A DNA stretch of 64,000 bases from assembly GCA_002946415.1 (NCBI GenBank), contig NJPS01000046.1, positions 62,001-126,000 on the forward strand, in the 5' to 3' direction. This DNA is from Rutstroemia sp. NJR-2017a BVV2 (taxonomy: Eukaryota > Ascomycota > Leotiomycetes > Helotiales > Rutstroemiaceae). The position numbers and the translations under genes are program-made. Positions within the stretch are counted from its first letter, which is position 1, and each line of letters starts with the position of its first letter. This document shows positions 1-12,096 of the stretch, one piece after another. Under the pieces are notes generated by a model. The model was given only the letters and a program-made list of their open reading frames with translations, did not search any database and was not told the DNA's origin.

Positions 1-3000
1 GTCTTATTAGTTCAGCTAGCAGCTAACAAAGCTATTCTCAAGATTAAACCTAGTTTAAAAGCTAAACCTTGGTGGACTTCAGAGCTAAAAGAGTTGAGAA
101 AATCTATATTACTAACTTAGAAGAGATTAAAAATCCAAAATAGTTAAGGTAATCAAAGTTCTTATTAAGAACAGTACTGATTAGTTCGGAATTAGTACTT
201 TTTAAAGATAAAACTAGCTAAAAAAGATTACTAGAATGCTTTTCTTGAAAATAATGATTCTAAATCGATTTTCAAAGCTTTTAGCTATACCAAATCCTAC
301 TCGAACCGATCTCTTTCAGCTATTTTAAATAAAACTAGTTTTAAAGAGAAAGGAGCTATTTTGAGATCTATTCTCTTTTCCTAACTATCTAGTTCGACTA
401 GTCCAAATTGGGAGAGCTATAAAGCAGTTAATTGGAACTAGTCTAAACTTGCTAGTACCGAATTAGCACTAACTTATTTAGTTAAAATCAAAGGAAAAAC
501 TCCTAGTCCAAATAGAATTATTTAAAAAATTATTAATAAAGTTTATTTAGTTATTCCGGAGATATTTTATAAGGTTTTTGCTTATCTAATTGATCTCAGT
601 TATTATCTTTAGTACTAACAACAAGCAACTAAAGCTATTTTTAAAAAACTAGCTAAACCTAATTATTTAGTTTCAAAAGTTTATAAAGTGATTTCACTTT
701 TGAACTATTTAGACAAAATTAGCGAAAGAATACTAGTAAAAAGACTAGACTATTTAGCTAAAACTACTAGTTTGCTATATAACTCTCAAATTAGTAGAAG
801 ACTCAAAAAATCAACTATTGATACTAGACTACTACTAGCAAATAAGGTTTAAGAAAATTATTTAAAAGATTATAAAATATCTGTTTTATTTTTGGATATT
901 AAAGGAGCTTTCGATTATATTTCAAAAAACTAGTTCTTAGTTATTTTAAAAAGATTAAAATTTCTAATTAGTTTTATTACTTAGACTAATCACTTTCTAG
1001 AAGACCGGCTACTTTGTTTAAGCTTTGATAGCTAAATTGAGGATTTTTAATCTATTTCAACTAATATTCTCTAGAGTAGCCTGATCTCACCGATTCTCTT
1101 TTTAATTTATATAAAAGAGCTATTTCTATCGATTTCTATTTCAATCTAGTTATATATAGATGATATCGCGCTAGCAACTAGCTCAACTAGCTTTAAAAAG
1201 AACTATAAAATTTTGGAAAGAGAAGCTAACAAACTATATACTCTAAGAGAAACAAGTAGTATTAAGTTTGATTTAACTAAAACCGAACTAATTCATTTTT
1301 TCGGAGGTAAACAAGCTACTACTAAGACTAATTCGGTCAAATTACCGAATAATTAGTCAATATAATCCTCAAAAGTAGTGAAATAGCTAGAAATCTGGTT
1401 TGATAATACTTTATACTTCAATAAATATATTTCAACTAGAATTAGCTAAGCTAAATCAGCTTTCTTAAGAGCTAATTGGCTAGCTAATATAGAAAATGGA
1501 TTTTTACCTTATATTATATACTAGCTATACCTCGCTTATATCACTAGTATCTCAGACTATAAGTCCCCTATATAGTGGAAAGAGCAAGTTAAATTTATAA
1601 ATCAATTCCAATACTTACAAAATTTGGTATTACAGAGGATACTAGAGATGTTCAGGACTAGTCCAATAATCTTTATAGAGGTAGAAGCTGCTTTAGTACT
1701 TCCCTAAACTTGCTTAAATACTACTAGTTGCCAATATATACTTCGAGCTTTCCAAATAGCAGAAAACCATCCAATTTTCAAAGAAATCTAAACTAAACCG
1801 AAGGCTAATTGCTATTTTCAAGACTATTTAGTATCTATCCAAAAGGAAATTGCCAAAATGATCTAAATTAAGTGAATTAGATACTTAATATACCCGCTAG
1901 TCTAGTTTCAGTACTTGGAATCAATCAGTTCTTTCAAATTTCCACTTTAGATTACTACCTTTTATACGATCGAAATTAGTAAGCTATCTAAGGAACTAGA
2001 AGCTGAAAATCATAAAAACTCGGCTATTTTGCTAGCCCCGAACCAGTACTCAATCTATACTGATAGTTCTGAACTAGTAGATCAAAAAGAGATCGGAATC
2101 GATTTAATTCTTTTCAACTCCAACCAGAAGTTAATCCAGGGATCTAACTGGAATATTGGGATTAGTTAGCTAGTCTATAATAGCGAATTAGTCGGAATAG
2201 CCAAAGGGATCAAGTTTATAAATGAAATAACTCAAAAAGATCAAGAATTCATTATTTTCTTAGATAATCAAGCTATTTTACAAAGATTAAAATTACTTAG
2301 TAATAAACTAGAGCAAAATCAAGTAGTACTAGTATATAAAGCTAGTCGAGAAATAATCAGAAAAGGAGTTAAAATCAAATTAGCTTAGGTTCCAGGCTAT
2401 TCCAAGATACTAGATAACGAAAAAGTGAATCTATTAGCCAAATCGGGGATTAAAATGGACCCGGTAACTCAAACGACTAGTTTCAACTATTTGGGAGCTC
2501 AAATTAAACAAATTAAAAATCAAGAGTAATCAGAATCTCTTTTAAAAACTTTGGAAACTATATCGGAAGCTAACCTACTTAGCTTGACTAGTTATTTAAG
2601 AATTTTTAAACCCACTTCTCGAAATCGTATCCAAATCCCAAATTCGACTAAAAGAGTTACTACTAGTACCTTCTTCTAGTTGAAAATCAGATATAGTTAT
2701 TTAAAATCATATTTATATTTATTAGGGTATACTAGCAATAATAAATGTATTTGTGGGGCTAAAGAGATTCCTGAGTACTTATTTTTAAGTTGTTCTCTTT
2801 TTAGTCTAGCTCGGATCAAGCTAAAAGATAAATTAGCTATAAATTACTTATTACTTCTACTTCTTCTTGATACTACTTCCGGAATCGAAGCTAGCATCAT
2901 TTATTTAAGCGAGATAAAAATTTGTATCTGAAAATATTATCTAACTTGAGAGCTAGTTGATATTTAGTTTGGATATTTAAATTGGAATAATTTTATTTTC

Positions 3001-3200
3001 ATTTTTATCAAATTGATATTTTCATTATTTTATTTATTTTCATTTACTAGAACTAGTTCCTCACTATCTCTTGATACTATTTGGCTTAAAATATATTTAA
3101 ATACTATTTATATTTAGCTGCTAGTGGCCTTTAGTCGCTAGCCGACCTACTATAGTCTTAGATTCAAAAAGGTTGTTAAAATAATAAATCAATCAATTAA
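1..3200 (+). mobile_element. RIP-degraded LINE retrotransposon, copy 1 (5' end outside window)
   Basis: This is the relic of a non-LTR retrotransposon read on the plus strand. Translating through stops shows ordered LINE landmarks: a WWT-type linker before the reverse transcriptase near 70-90; RT motif A (DIKGAFDYI) near 895-920; the catalytic YIDDIA motif near 1150-1170; an RNase H start (SIYTDSSE) near 2050; and a C-terminal Cys-rich CxCG...C motif near 2740-2800. Stops are mostly TAG and TAA where CAG or CAA would be expected, the signature of RIP (CpA to TpA). RT plus RNase H plus a C-terminal knuckle fits the Tad/I group of LINEs, although the clade is inferred. The endonuclease region lies beyond the left edge. 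The 3' end is placed near 3200, where similarity to copy 2 stops. It cannot be active. Confidence 0.85.
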
Positions 3201-5520
3201 TCATAATAAAATAGAATAGAGAGGTATTAATAAAATAGAGTATAATCTCAATATTTAAATTTGGAGAAGATAGAAATATAAGTTTATTTGAAGAAAAAAT
3301 ATATATATTTATCTAGTATTTTTATAAAGATAGATAATATTTATCTAATATTCTATAATAGTTACTAAATAATCTAAAGAATACTAAATTAGATAATATT
3401 GATAGTTAGAAATATCTACTAAAATTCGAGATTAATAAAGAATTTATTATCGAGGAATTTATTAATTTGTTTTAAGAATACTTTAATTACTTTATATTAA
3501 AAGAAAACCAAATTCTATATTACTTCTTTAAAAAGCTAGATTAGCTATTTATAGAAATAATTACAAACCTAATATAAACTAGTTGGAAGTTCGAGTATAT
3601 ATTAAGAAATCTGAAAAATATATTGATAATAGTATTATAGAAATCTAGAAAATCGAGTTATAAATAGATAAAGATCTAGTAACCAATTATATTACTAAAT
3701 ACTTTGAGAAAACTAATCAAGAAAACTATAATTTAGAAGATTTATAATATAACTAAATAATATAATCTATTACTAAATAAATAGATAGAAATAAGAATAT
3801 AAAGAAATATAATAATAATACTAGATCTATTTATCTTAGTAATCAAGTTAGCTTAAATAAATAAAGAATAAATAATAATATTACTTTTATTAGATATAAT
3901 AAAAATATTCGATATAATTATCTATTTATATTTAATAGTAATAGTCTAAAAACTTGATTTCTCCAAATAAATTAGTAAGTAGATAATAAGTTTTCTAAAT
4001 AATAAAATTATATAATTTTTATTTATTAATAAGATATTAAAGAAGTTCTTTTTATAAATAAAAGTATTTTAAAGATTATTACTTTTATTAATATTCTTCT
4101 TACTTTATAATATAGAATTTATTCGGATATATTTATTTCTAAAATAAAGATTATATATAAAAAGATTTATCGATAATATATATTTAATAGTAATAAATTC
4201 GAGTATAGAGATTAATTATAATAAATTTGTAGAGATATATTAGAAGATCTTAAAATATATCTAGTATTATAAGATATATTTTGTATTAGCAAAATATAAA
4301 TTTATATACTTTATAAGAATATAGAATAAGTTCAATTTAGTAATTATAATTTAATTCGAATAAAGAATAAAATATATCTTGATACTAAGTATATAAATAT
4401 TCGATATTTGACTTAATATCAAACTTAATTAGAAAATATATATAAAAATAGTTTAAGAAAAAGATATTATAATATTAACTATATTTAGTAAACTTAACTA
4501 GATAATCTAAAGTTTAATATTATATCGAATATAGATTTTATATATAGTATATATATATACTATATTAATATATAAAGTAGAAATATAATATAAACTTAAA
4601 AAGAAAGATATAATTAAATAAAAACTTAAGTAAATATAAATAGTATATTTATAAAAGATTACTAGAATATACTAAGTTATATTTAACTATAAAGTGAAAA
4701 TAAAAATAATAATCTCTTTAATTAGTATATACTATAATAAGAAATTTAGAAAATTCTTCGAATATTAGAAAGATACTTTTGTTTAATAGATTTACTAAGA
4801 ATAATATTTATAAATTCAGAAAAGAAAAGATAATAGAAAGATAAAATAGGAATTACTAAATATCTTAACCGAATATATTAATTAAATAAGAATATTTAAG
4901 TCTGAGAAATAAATATAGAAAATATAATAGATAAAAGAAATAACTAAATAATATAATATAATAATAAAAAACTTAGTACTAGATAAAGATAGATTCAAAC
5001 TATATAAAGAACTTAGTAAAGTAAAGAATATAATATTTATTTAAAATAGAATAAAATAGATAAGCTATATTTACTTTCTAAATATATAAAGTATATTAGA
5101 TTACAAATCTTTAGTTTATATATATTGCTTTTCCAATATAGAAATAGTTAAGTATATTTTCTTATATTATAATATTAAGTAGATAAGAAGATAATAACAA
5201 AGAAGAATAATTATTACTAAATTATTCGATAATTTGGAATAGATTTAGTAAATAATTAAATAGCTAATTCAAAATAGATAGTTCGAGTATTTTAGATTTG
5301 CTAACTAATTATAATATAAATAATATAATCAAGAAATAACTAAGTAATATAACTATAAAAGACGAAAATAGAATAAATATATAAAAGTAGAAAATATAAA
5401 ATAATATAATTAGTAATTTTATCTAGAGAGATTCTATTAATATAATTAATTAGATTAAACTCTCTTATAGCCAATACTATATATATTAGTTAGTAGGTTA
5501 GAAATAAATAAATAAATATT
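3201..5520. repeat. Unidentified AT-rich, RIP-like sequence between the two LINE copies
   Basis: About 2.3 kb of extremely AT-rich DNA separates the 3' ends of the two LINE copies. It shows short oligopurine/TA runs and no long open frame on either strand. The composition resembles the flanking RIP-degraded LINEs, so it is probably another, older transposon insertion. I could not recognise a protein motif, terminal repeat or target-site duplication by eye, and no element class is assigned. Confidence 0.5.
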
Positions 5521-8040
5521 TAAAGTTGATTAATTAATTTATTATTTTAATAATTTTTTTAAATCTAAAATTATAATAGATTAACTAGTAATTAGCTACT
5601 AGTAGTTAAATAATAATAGTATTTTAAATATATTTTTAGATTAAATAATATTAAGAGATAATAAGAAACTAGTTCTAGATAATAAAAATAAAATAAAGAG
5701 AAAATAGTAATTTAATAAAAAAAAAAGTAAAATAAATCCAATTTAATTATCTTCTAGTTTGCAAACTAAATAATATTTTCGAATATAGATATTTATCTTA
5801 TTTAAATAAATAATACTAATTTCGATTCCGGAATTAATATTAATAAGAAGTAAGAATAATAAATAATTTATAACTAATTTATTTTTTAGTTTGATCTAAA
5901 TTAAATTAAAAAGAGAATAATTTAAAAATAAATATTTAAAAGTCTCTTTAGTTTTATAAATATATCTATTATTAATAATATATTCTAATAAATATAAATA
6001 TAATTTTAAATAACTATATCTAATTTTCAACTAATAGAAGATATTAATAATAGCTTTTTTAATTGATTTTGGAATTTAAATTCGATTTCGAAAAAAGAAA
6101 TTGAAAATTTTTAAATAATTAATTAAACTAAATAAGTTAATCTTTAGAATTTTAAAAAGAAATTAAAATTATTTTTGATTTTTAATTTACTTTATTTAAA
6201 TTCTTAAATAACTAAAACTAATTATATTAATTAAAAGATCTATTTTCATTTTTAATTTAGTTAGTAAATCTACTTTCTTATTATCTAGTATCTCGAAGTA
6301 ATCTAAAATCTAAATTAATTTAATTTTAACTTTTTTTTTAATTATTTCTTAATTAACTTTATAAACTAATATTATTTGGTTTTATCTAGATTTATTACTA
6401 AGTAATTTTAACTTTTATAAAATAATTTGATTATCTAAAAAAATAATAAATTCTTAATTTTTTTAAATTATTTCATTTACTAGTTTGATTTTTTTAGTTA
6501 TTCTAACTAATTCGTTATTATAAATTAATTAATTAATCTTAATATTCTAACTAAATTTATAAATTAGTTTCTAATTAAAATTAAGAAAAACTGAATTAAT
6601 TTTAAATTTTTTTTTATTTACTAGTTCTAATCTATCTATATAAATTGAATACTAATTCGGAATTAATAAAATAATCAAGTTTTTATACTTTTCAATTTCT
6701 AGTTTTCTAAATAATTTACTAATTTTAATCAAATAAAAAGTAATAATCTAAAATAAAAATTTAAAAGAATTAATTAATTCTAAATACTGAAAATAAACTA
6801 ATAAATATATTGAATATCTATTTTATTTTATTTCGATTATTTTAACTAGTTCTTTTTAGATCGATATTAAATAGTTCTAAAACTAATTATTAATCTTCAA
6901 TTTAATCTAAATTTCTTTGAAAATTAGATAATTTTTAATTATTTTGAGAGTTCTAAATATATATTAATAGTTAGTAATATTTAAATAAATCTAAAGAGAT
7001 ATTAATATAGTTTTTATTTTTATAAAGATTATTAAATTAATTCTAAATATCTTAAAGATTTTCCAAAAAGTTAAATTTTATAAATATTGAAATTAAGTTT
7101 TAAATTTAGTTTTCAATAATTCCTTATTTATTCTCGAAAAAGTAAATTAACTTTATTTTTATTAAATCAAATTCGATATTACTAATTTCTTCTAAAATAT
7201 ATAATTTATTAATTTCTTTTTCTAAAATCTTATAATTCTTTTTGAGATTAGTTAAACTAATAACTAATATAATATTATCTATATATAACTAAATTAAAAT
7301 AGAAATTAATAGAAAAAACTTTTCAATATAAATTAAAAAAAGAATTAATGAAATTAAACTATTCTAAGAAATATTAGTTAAAATAGATTAGAATTATTTG
7401 ATTTAATTATCAAAACTTAAATAAAATAGTTAATATTCTAAAAAATAACTAATCTAAATAATTAAATTAATTAGTAATTTTAATTTTTTTAGAATAATTA
7501 ATAATTGGTTTTTTAAAATATAATCGAAAGTTTCTTTAATATCCAAAAATAAAATCAATATTTTATATCTTTTTAGATAATTTTCTTGAACTTTATTTAT
7601 TAGTAATAATCTAATATCAATAACTAATTTTTTAAATTTTCTATTAATTTAAGAATTATATAATAAATTAGTTATTTTAACTAAATAATTTAATTTTTTT
7701 ACTAATATTCTCTTATTTATTTTATCTAAATAATTAAGAAGTGAAATTATTTTATAAGTTTTTAAAACTAAATAATTAAATTTAGTTAGTTTATTGAGAA
7801 TAATTCTAATTATTTATTTCTAATATTAGGGATAATATCCAAAGTCGATTAGATAAGTAAAAACCTTATAAAATATCTTAAAAATAGTTAAATAAATTTT
7901 ATTAATAATTTTTTAAGTAATTCCATTAGATTTTGGAATCTTTCTTTTAATTTTAACTGAATAAGCTAATATTAATTCGGTGCTAGCTAGTTTAGACTAG
8001 TTCTAGTTAATTGCTTTATATCTTTCTCAATTATAATATT
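5521..8040 (-). mobile_element. RIP-degraded LINE retrotransposon, copy 2 (inverted, 5' truncated)
   Basis: This is a second copy of the same LINE family, on the minus strand and more heavily mutated than copy 1. The reverse complement of copy 1 can be followed along it by eye: the 3' noncoding segment of copy 1 (about 2980-3200) matches 5540-5740; the Cys-rich C-terminal region matches 5820-6100; the catalytic YIDD region matches about 7260-7290; the DIKGAFDYI region matches about 7500-7550; and the block at about 400-450 of copy 1 matches about 7970-8030. Similarity fades near 8040, before the 5' end of copy 1 is reached, so copy 2 is 5' truncated or further rearranged. Nearly all remaining CpA sites have become TpA. 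Confidence 0.8.
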
Positions 8041-8200
8041 TAAAGTATTTATATAATAATTTAGATAACTTTAATAAAACTAGCTTTCATCTTGATAAAT
8101 ATATTAGTAATTCTCATTCTAGATAAATATTATAGCTTTTATTAAATATATCTTAAATAGCGTAATATTATATACTAATTATAAATGCTATTTACTTGAA
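8041..8200. repeat. AT-rich junction between LINE copy 2 and HET pseudogene
   Basis: A short AT-rich stretch continues from LINE copy 2 but no longer aligns by eye with copy 1. Composition changes abruptly near 8200 to normal genic sequence carrying HET-gene homology. It may be the 5' piece of the LINE or a separate insertion. Confidence 0.4.
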
Positions 8201-8204
8201 AGTG

Positions 8205-9110
8205 GTGGAGATTGCACCCAACACGAGTGAATGTGCTTTGCCGTTCGTCCCAACACCTTGGCTACTGATAATTCACCTCCACGCCGTCGCGGACATGCTT
8301 AGGGACAAGACCGAGAAGCCCATAGACCCTATCAAGCGGTTCGTGCACTCGTTTCCATCGCATAACGTGTAGAAGACCGGGTATAGGCACGGTATTATCA
8401 ATCGCCAGTGCCACCTTGGACTTACACTATGTAAAGTTTGCAAGGACATTCAACGCTTCGAAGATATCTTCGATGTGTGTACACGGTGGATCAACCAGGA
8501 ACTTGTGAAGTTGCCAGCGCAACATGACTCGTTCAAAGTGGACTAGGTCATCCCAGCGGACAGGGCATTTTCCACAGAAGACCAATATCTCTTTGGCTAG
8601 TAGGACTTCCTGAAGGATCCGATGCCCAGTGAACCATGATCGAGTCAAGATGTGTTCAAGGATCGGCCATATTGGCGCGTTGACCGGTGGAAGTCCAAGA
8701 TCAAGTGCCTTCTCGGAACCTAATATCTGGTTGTGGAGTCCCTAGAATGCCCTCTGCTCTCTCGAAAAGTTCGTCTAAAGACAGAATACCCGAAATGGCA
8801 GCCTCGCCTTGTCCGCTTGCTGATCCAATCCATGGATACACCAAAACCGCCTTTTGATATATGCTCCTCATGAGCGGAATCTGAAAACACTTCTCTCCTT
8901 CATCCAGTTGATTTATACATATCGCATCGATCCAGATGGGTTTTGTAATCCTTCCGTGTTGAAGTGGTGGCGAGGTTTTCATGGAGAACGACTTTATGCT
9001 CGCCGAAATAGAGGGACTCACATTTTCCTGGCAGACCCTAAGTGTAAGAGAGCGCAACATAATCGGGCTCTCTTCTAGGAGATGCAAGTCAAGACGCGCG
9101 GTAAGGGTGT
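8205..9110 (-). pseudogene. HET-domain (heterokaryon incompatibility-like) gene, broken
   Basis: On the minus strand the sequence carries HET-domain signatures: the core PIWIDAICINQLDEGEK near 8880-8950, then MRSIYQKAVLVYPWIG, then the downstream blocks ILQEVLLAKEILVFCG (near 8560-8620) and DRVYGLLGLVPKHVRDGVEV (near 8280-8340). These occur in the family order, but the gene is not intact. The N-terminal HET block (FGEHKVVLHENLATT) is in a different frame from WIDAICINQ, which implies a frameshift near 8950-8990. A stop lies before VNAPIWPILEHIL, another follows LANFT (8427), and another follows EVNYQ near 8265. Homology ends at the AT-rich LINE boundary near 8200. HET proteins act in nonself recognition and cell death; this copy should not make a full protein. 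An unrecognised intron cannot excuse all the breaks. Confidence 0.8.
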
Positions 9111-9635
9111 TGTTCTGAAGTCGGTGTAAGGTGAGTAGGCGGAAATGATGGGGAGTTAGTAAGGTTGAATATATGGAGTTTGGCCATTATAGACTCGGAT
9201 GTTAAGTCTTTGAGGAATCGTAGAAATAGTGAAAGTGCATATATGTATATATCCGTGCATCGAGCCTAATCGTATGAAAGAAGATTATTGAGAAGTTGAA
9301 GAATAGTCACGCGCTTGATATCATGGGTTTGCGGCTGAACAGGGCCAGCCAATACAAAGATATATTTCCTTAGATGAACCGTTCCTAATCCCTAGATTAG
9401 AAATCGAATTTAACAGATATATAATATATCCAATACTTAGACGGGGTTTTTAGATAGCGCACCCTTCGTAAGTACAAAACCTTATCAAAAAGATACCCTT
9501 TTCCAATAATTATAATATTCTTTATTAAATAATAACACTACTTCCTCTAACTAATATCGAAAGAATATTATCAAATATTCGAAGTCTTTTAATATAGAAT
9601 TTCAATAATATTATTCTTATAAATCAATTATATAC
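9111..9635. other. Intergenic region with an AT-rich patch
   Basis: No gene is visible. The part from about 9440 to 9635 is strongly AT-rich, resembles the RIP block at the window start, and reaches the stop codon of the catalase gene. The remainder has normal composition. Confidence 0.6.
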
Positions 9636-12096
9636 TTAATATGCAACCATGCTCGTTAATCCGTCCAACTCTCTCTGGAAGTTTCGATGTTGAGAGATAT
9701 TATACGCGTATGCATCGATGAAGTTCTTCGCACCTTTGACCATGCTCAAGGCCTCTGAGGCGCTCATTCCGGACGCTCCCTCGCCCACACCCTGAGCGGT
9801 AACAACTCCATATGCATCTACAACCTCTTCATTCGTGCTGAATGACATGCCCTCCACCTCGCATGCATATTTCACAAGTTTGACTGCTTCTCCTGTAGCA
9901 CCAATAGCTTTGCAATGTCCAAATGCTTCGCGCACCCAATGGATCACTCTACCTTGCTTGAGCAAGGTGGAGACATGGTCGCCTCCAGGGACATAGATCG
10001 AGTCGAACATTGTGCTCCTCATGCCTTCGAAGTGATGATCCGGGTTCACACTCTTGCCGTTCGAGCTCTTTACTGGCTGTCTCTTCGGTCCAATGGTGAA
10101 GACCAGAGCACCCGCAGCTGTAAGTGCACCCTTCACTGCCTCATATTCAACGTAGTTGAAGCCGTCTGCGATGATGATAGCGATCATGCGAGAGACAATG
10201 GTCGGCGCTAGTCCGAGAGCTTCTGGTGTGAAATCGAATTGTGACAGGCCCTTTGCAGTCTTGCCGTGGTTCTCACGTCCTTGTTTAGATGGCATGGGGC
10301 CTCCGACCTTCTCAGCCACTGCTTGTGCCAACTCCAGAGAAATGTCAGTCAAGCGCTCCACCATACGTTCGTACACGATAGGTTCGTCACAATGATCGAG
10401 CTCGAAAGCCAAGGCATCAATAATGTGGTTCTTCTCTATTTGAGTCAAGGAGTTCCAGAAAAGCTGAGCCTGGTTGAAATGCTCAGAGAATTTGGCAGAA
10501 TGTAATCGCTGTTTCATAGCAACAATCTTCTCCGGGTACTCCCAGTACCCTCCCTCCTCAGGTTTCGCAGGTGGAACATGGCTATAGCGATTTGGCCAGT
10601 AATTTATTTTGCCTTTGGTGATGGTATGTCGCAGAGCTCCATCCCGGTGGTGGTTCATGACGGGGCAAACAGGTCGGTTGACAGGTAGCTCCTGCCAGTT
10701 TACACCCAGACGGGATATCTGTGTGTCGAAGTAGGAGAAGTTGCGTCCTTGAAGAAGTGGGTCATCTGAGAAACCAATACCTTTAAATGACGCGTTAGCA
10801 CGACTAGACCTTTGAGTGTACTTATTGGAGAATTACCTGGTACAACATGCGATGTACAAAAAGCAGCTTGTTCGATTTGGGTGAAATACTCGTCAGAGTT
10901 TTTGTTGAGTTGGAGTTCTCCAATGTACCTGACTGGGAGGAGTTCTTCCGGCCACACCTTAGTAGCATCTAGGATGTCGAAGTCAAATTCGTCTTGGCGA
11001 TCCTCAGGGCAAACTTGGATTCCAAATTTCCACGTTGGGAATGCTCCATTTTCAATTGCTGTAGCCAAATCCTTGCGATGGAAATCTGGGTCTTGACCAG
11101 CGATCTTAAGTGCTTCGTCCCATACAAGGGAATGTACACCCAAGGTAGGAGTGAAGTGGAATTTAACGAAGTGTCGAACTCCTTCAGCATTGGTCAAAGT
11201 ATATGTGTTAACACCAAAACCTTGCATCATACGGTAAGACCTAGGGATACCACGATCACTCATGGCCCATAGGAACATATGAGTAGCTTCAGTGTGAAGG
11301 AACTGAAAATCCCAAAAGTTATTATGCGCCGTCTGGGCCTGCGGGATTTCATTGTCCGGCTCGGGTTCTATGGTAAATCAGTAGGGATCTATATAAGGAG
11401 GGGACAAGATGCTCACTGGCAGCATGAATAACATCGGGGAATTTGATAGCATCCTGGATGAAGAATACAGGGATATCGTTGCCCACAATATCCCAGTTGC
11501 CCTCGTCAGTATAGAACTTAACCGCAAATCCTCGAACGTCTCTGACAGTGTCGGCACTTCCGCGAGAGCCGAGCACTGTTGAAAAACGAACAAAGACTGG
11601 GGTGTTGCGAGAGGTATCTGTAAGTACACCAGCACTTGTGACATCCTAAAGCTAAAGTTAGAGGCCGTGGTCTTGGGTGACGGGTAACTAGAATGTCAAC
11701 ACGCACCGCCGCACTCTCGTAGAGCTTAAAATTTCCGAATGCACCAGAGCCTCGTGCATGTACAACTCGCTCTGGGATGCGCTCGTGATCGAATCGCGTG
11801 ATCTAAAAGGTTATCATATCAGCATAGAACATAGTTGCTATAGGAGCATCGAAAATATATACCTTCTCTCTAGCGAAATTATCTTCCAACAATGAAGGAC
11901 CTTGTCGCTCGGCGGTGCTGGCTTGAAGCCATATATCATGGCTTGACTGCTTGGCTCCAAAATCACTCGTGAGAGGATCCTTTGCGTTGGGTTCTCTGAT
12001 ATTAGGTTGCATGTCGGCGAGCTTCTTGTTGGACGACAACGCCCCAGAGATGGCTTCCCCGGCCTTTTGCACCGTTCCTCCAATTACCGACTGCAT
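9636..12096 (-). CDS. Large-subunit heme catalase (clade 2)
   Basis: Splits hydrogen peroxide into water and oxygen. Five exons, joined in phase: 11863-12096, 11707-11802, 11417-11645, 10837-11367 and 9636-10780; product 744 aa. The distal His is in [12 protein letters not shown] (about H93), the Asn in GNWDIVGND (about N166), and the proximal heme Tyr in RNFSYFDTQ (about Y380). From about residue 560 onward the C-terminus is the flavodoxin/GATase-like domain ([21 protein letters not shown]) that distinguishes the 700+ aa large-subunit catalases from small-subunit ones. The N-terminus ([16 protein letters not shown]) has no classical signal peptide, like conidial CAT-1-type enzymes and unlike secreted CatB types. 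The start was chosen because it is the first ATG before a conserved N-terminal block. A peroxide-using peroxygenase lies 1.9 kb upstream on the same strand. Confidence 0.95.

Noticed and set aside
3860..3930. Possible retroviral-type zinc knuckle in the AT-rich insert
   Set aside because: The spacing looked like CxxC...H...C only after assuming several changes, and at least one needed change is not a RIP transition.
8854..9078. Plus-strand 74-codon frame opposite the HET remnant
   Set aside because: Antisense shadow of the HET sequence, with no motif of its own.
9915..11272. Several plus-strand frames across the catalase
   Set aside because: All are antisense to a clearly conserved coding sequence.
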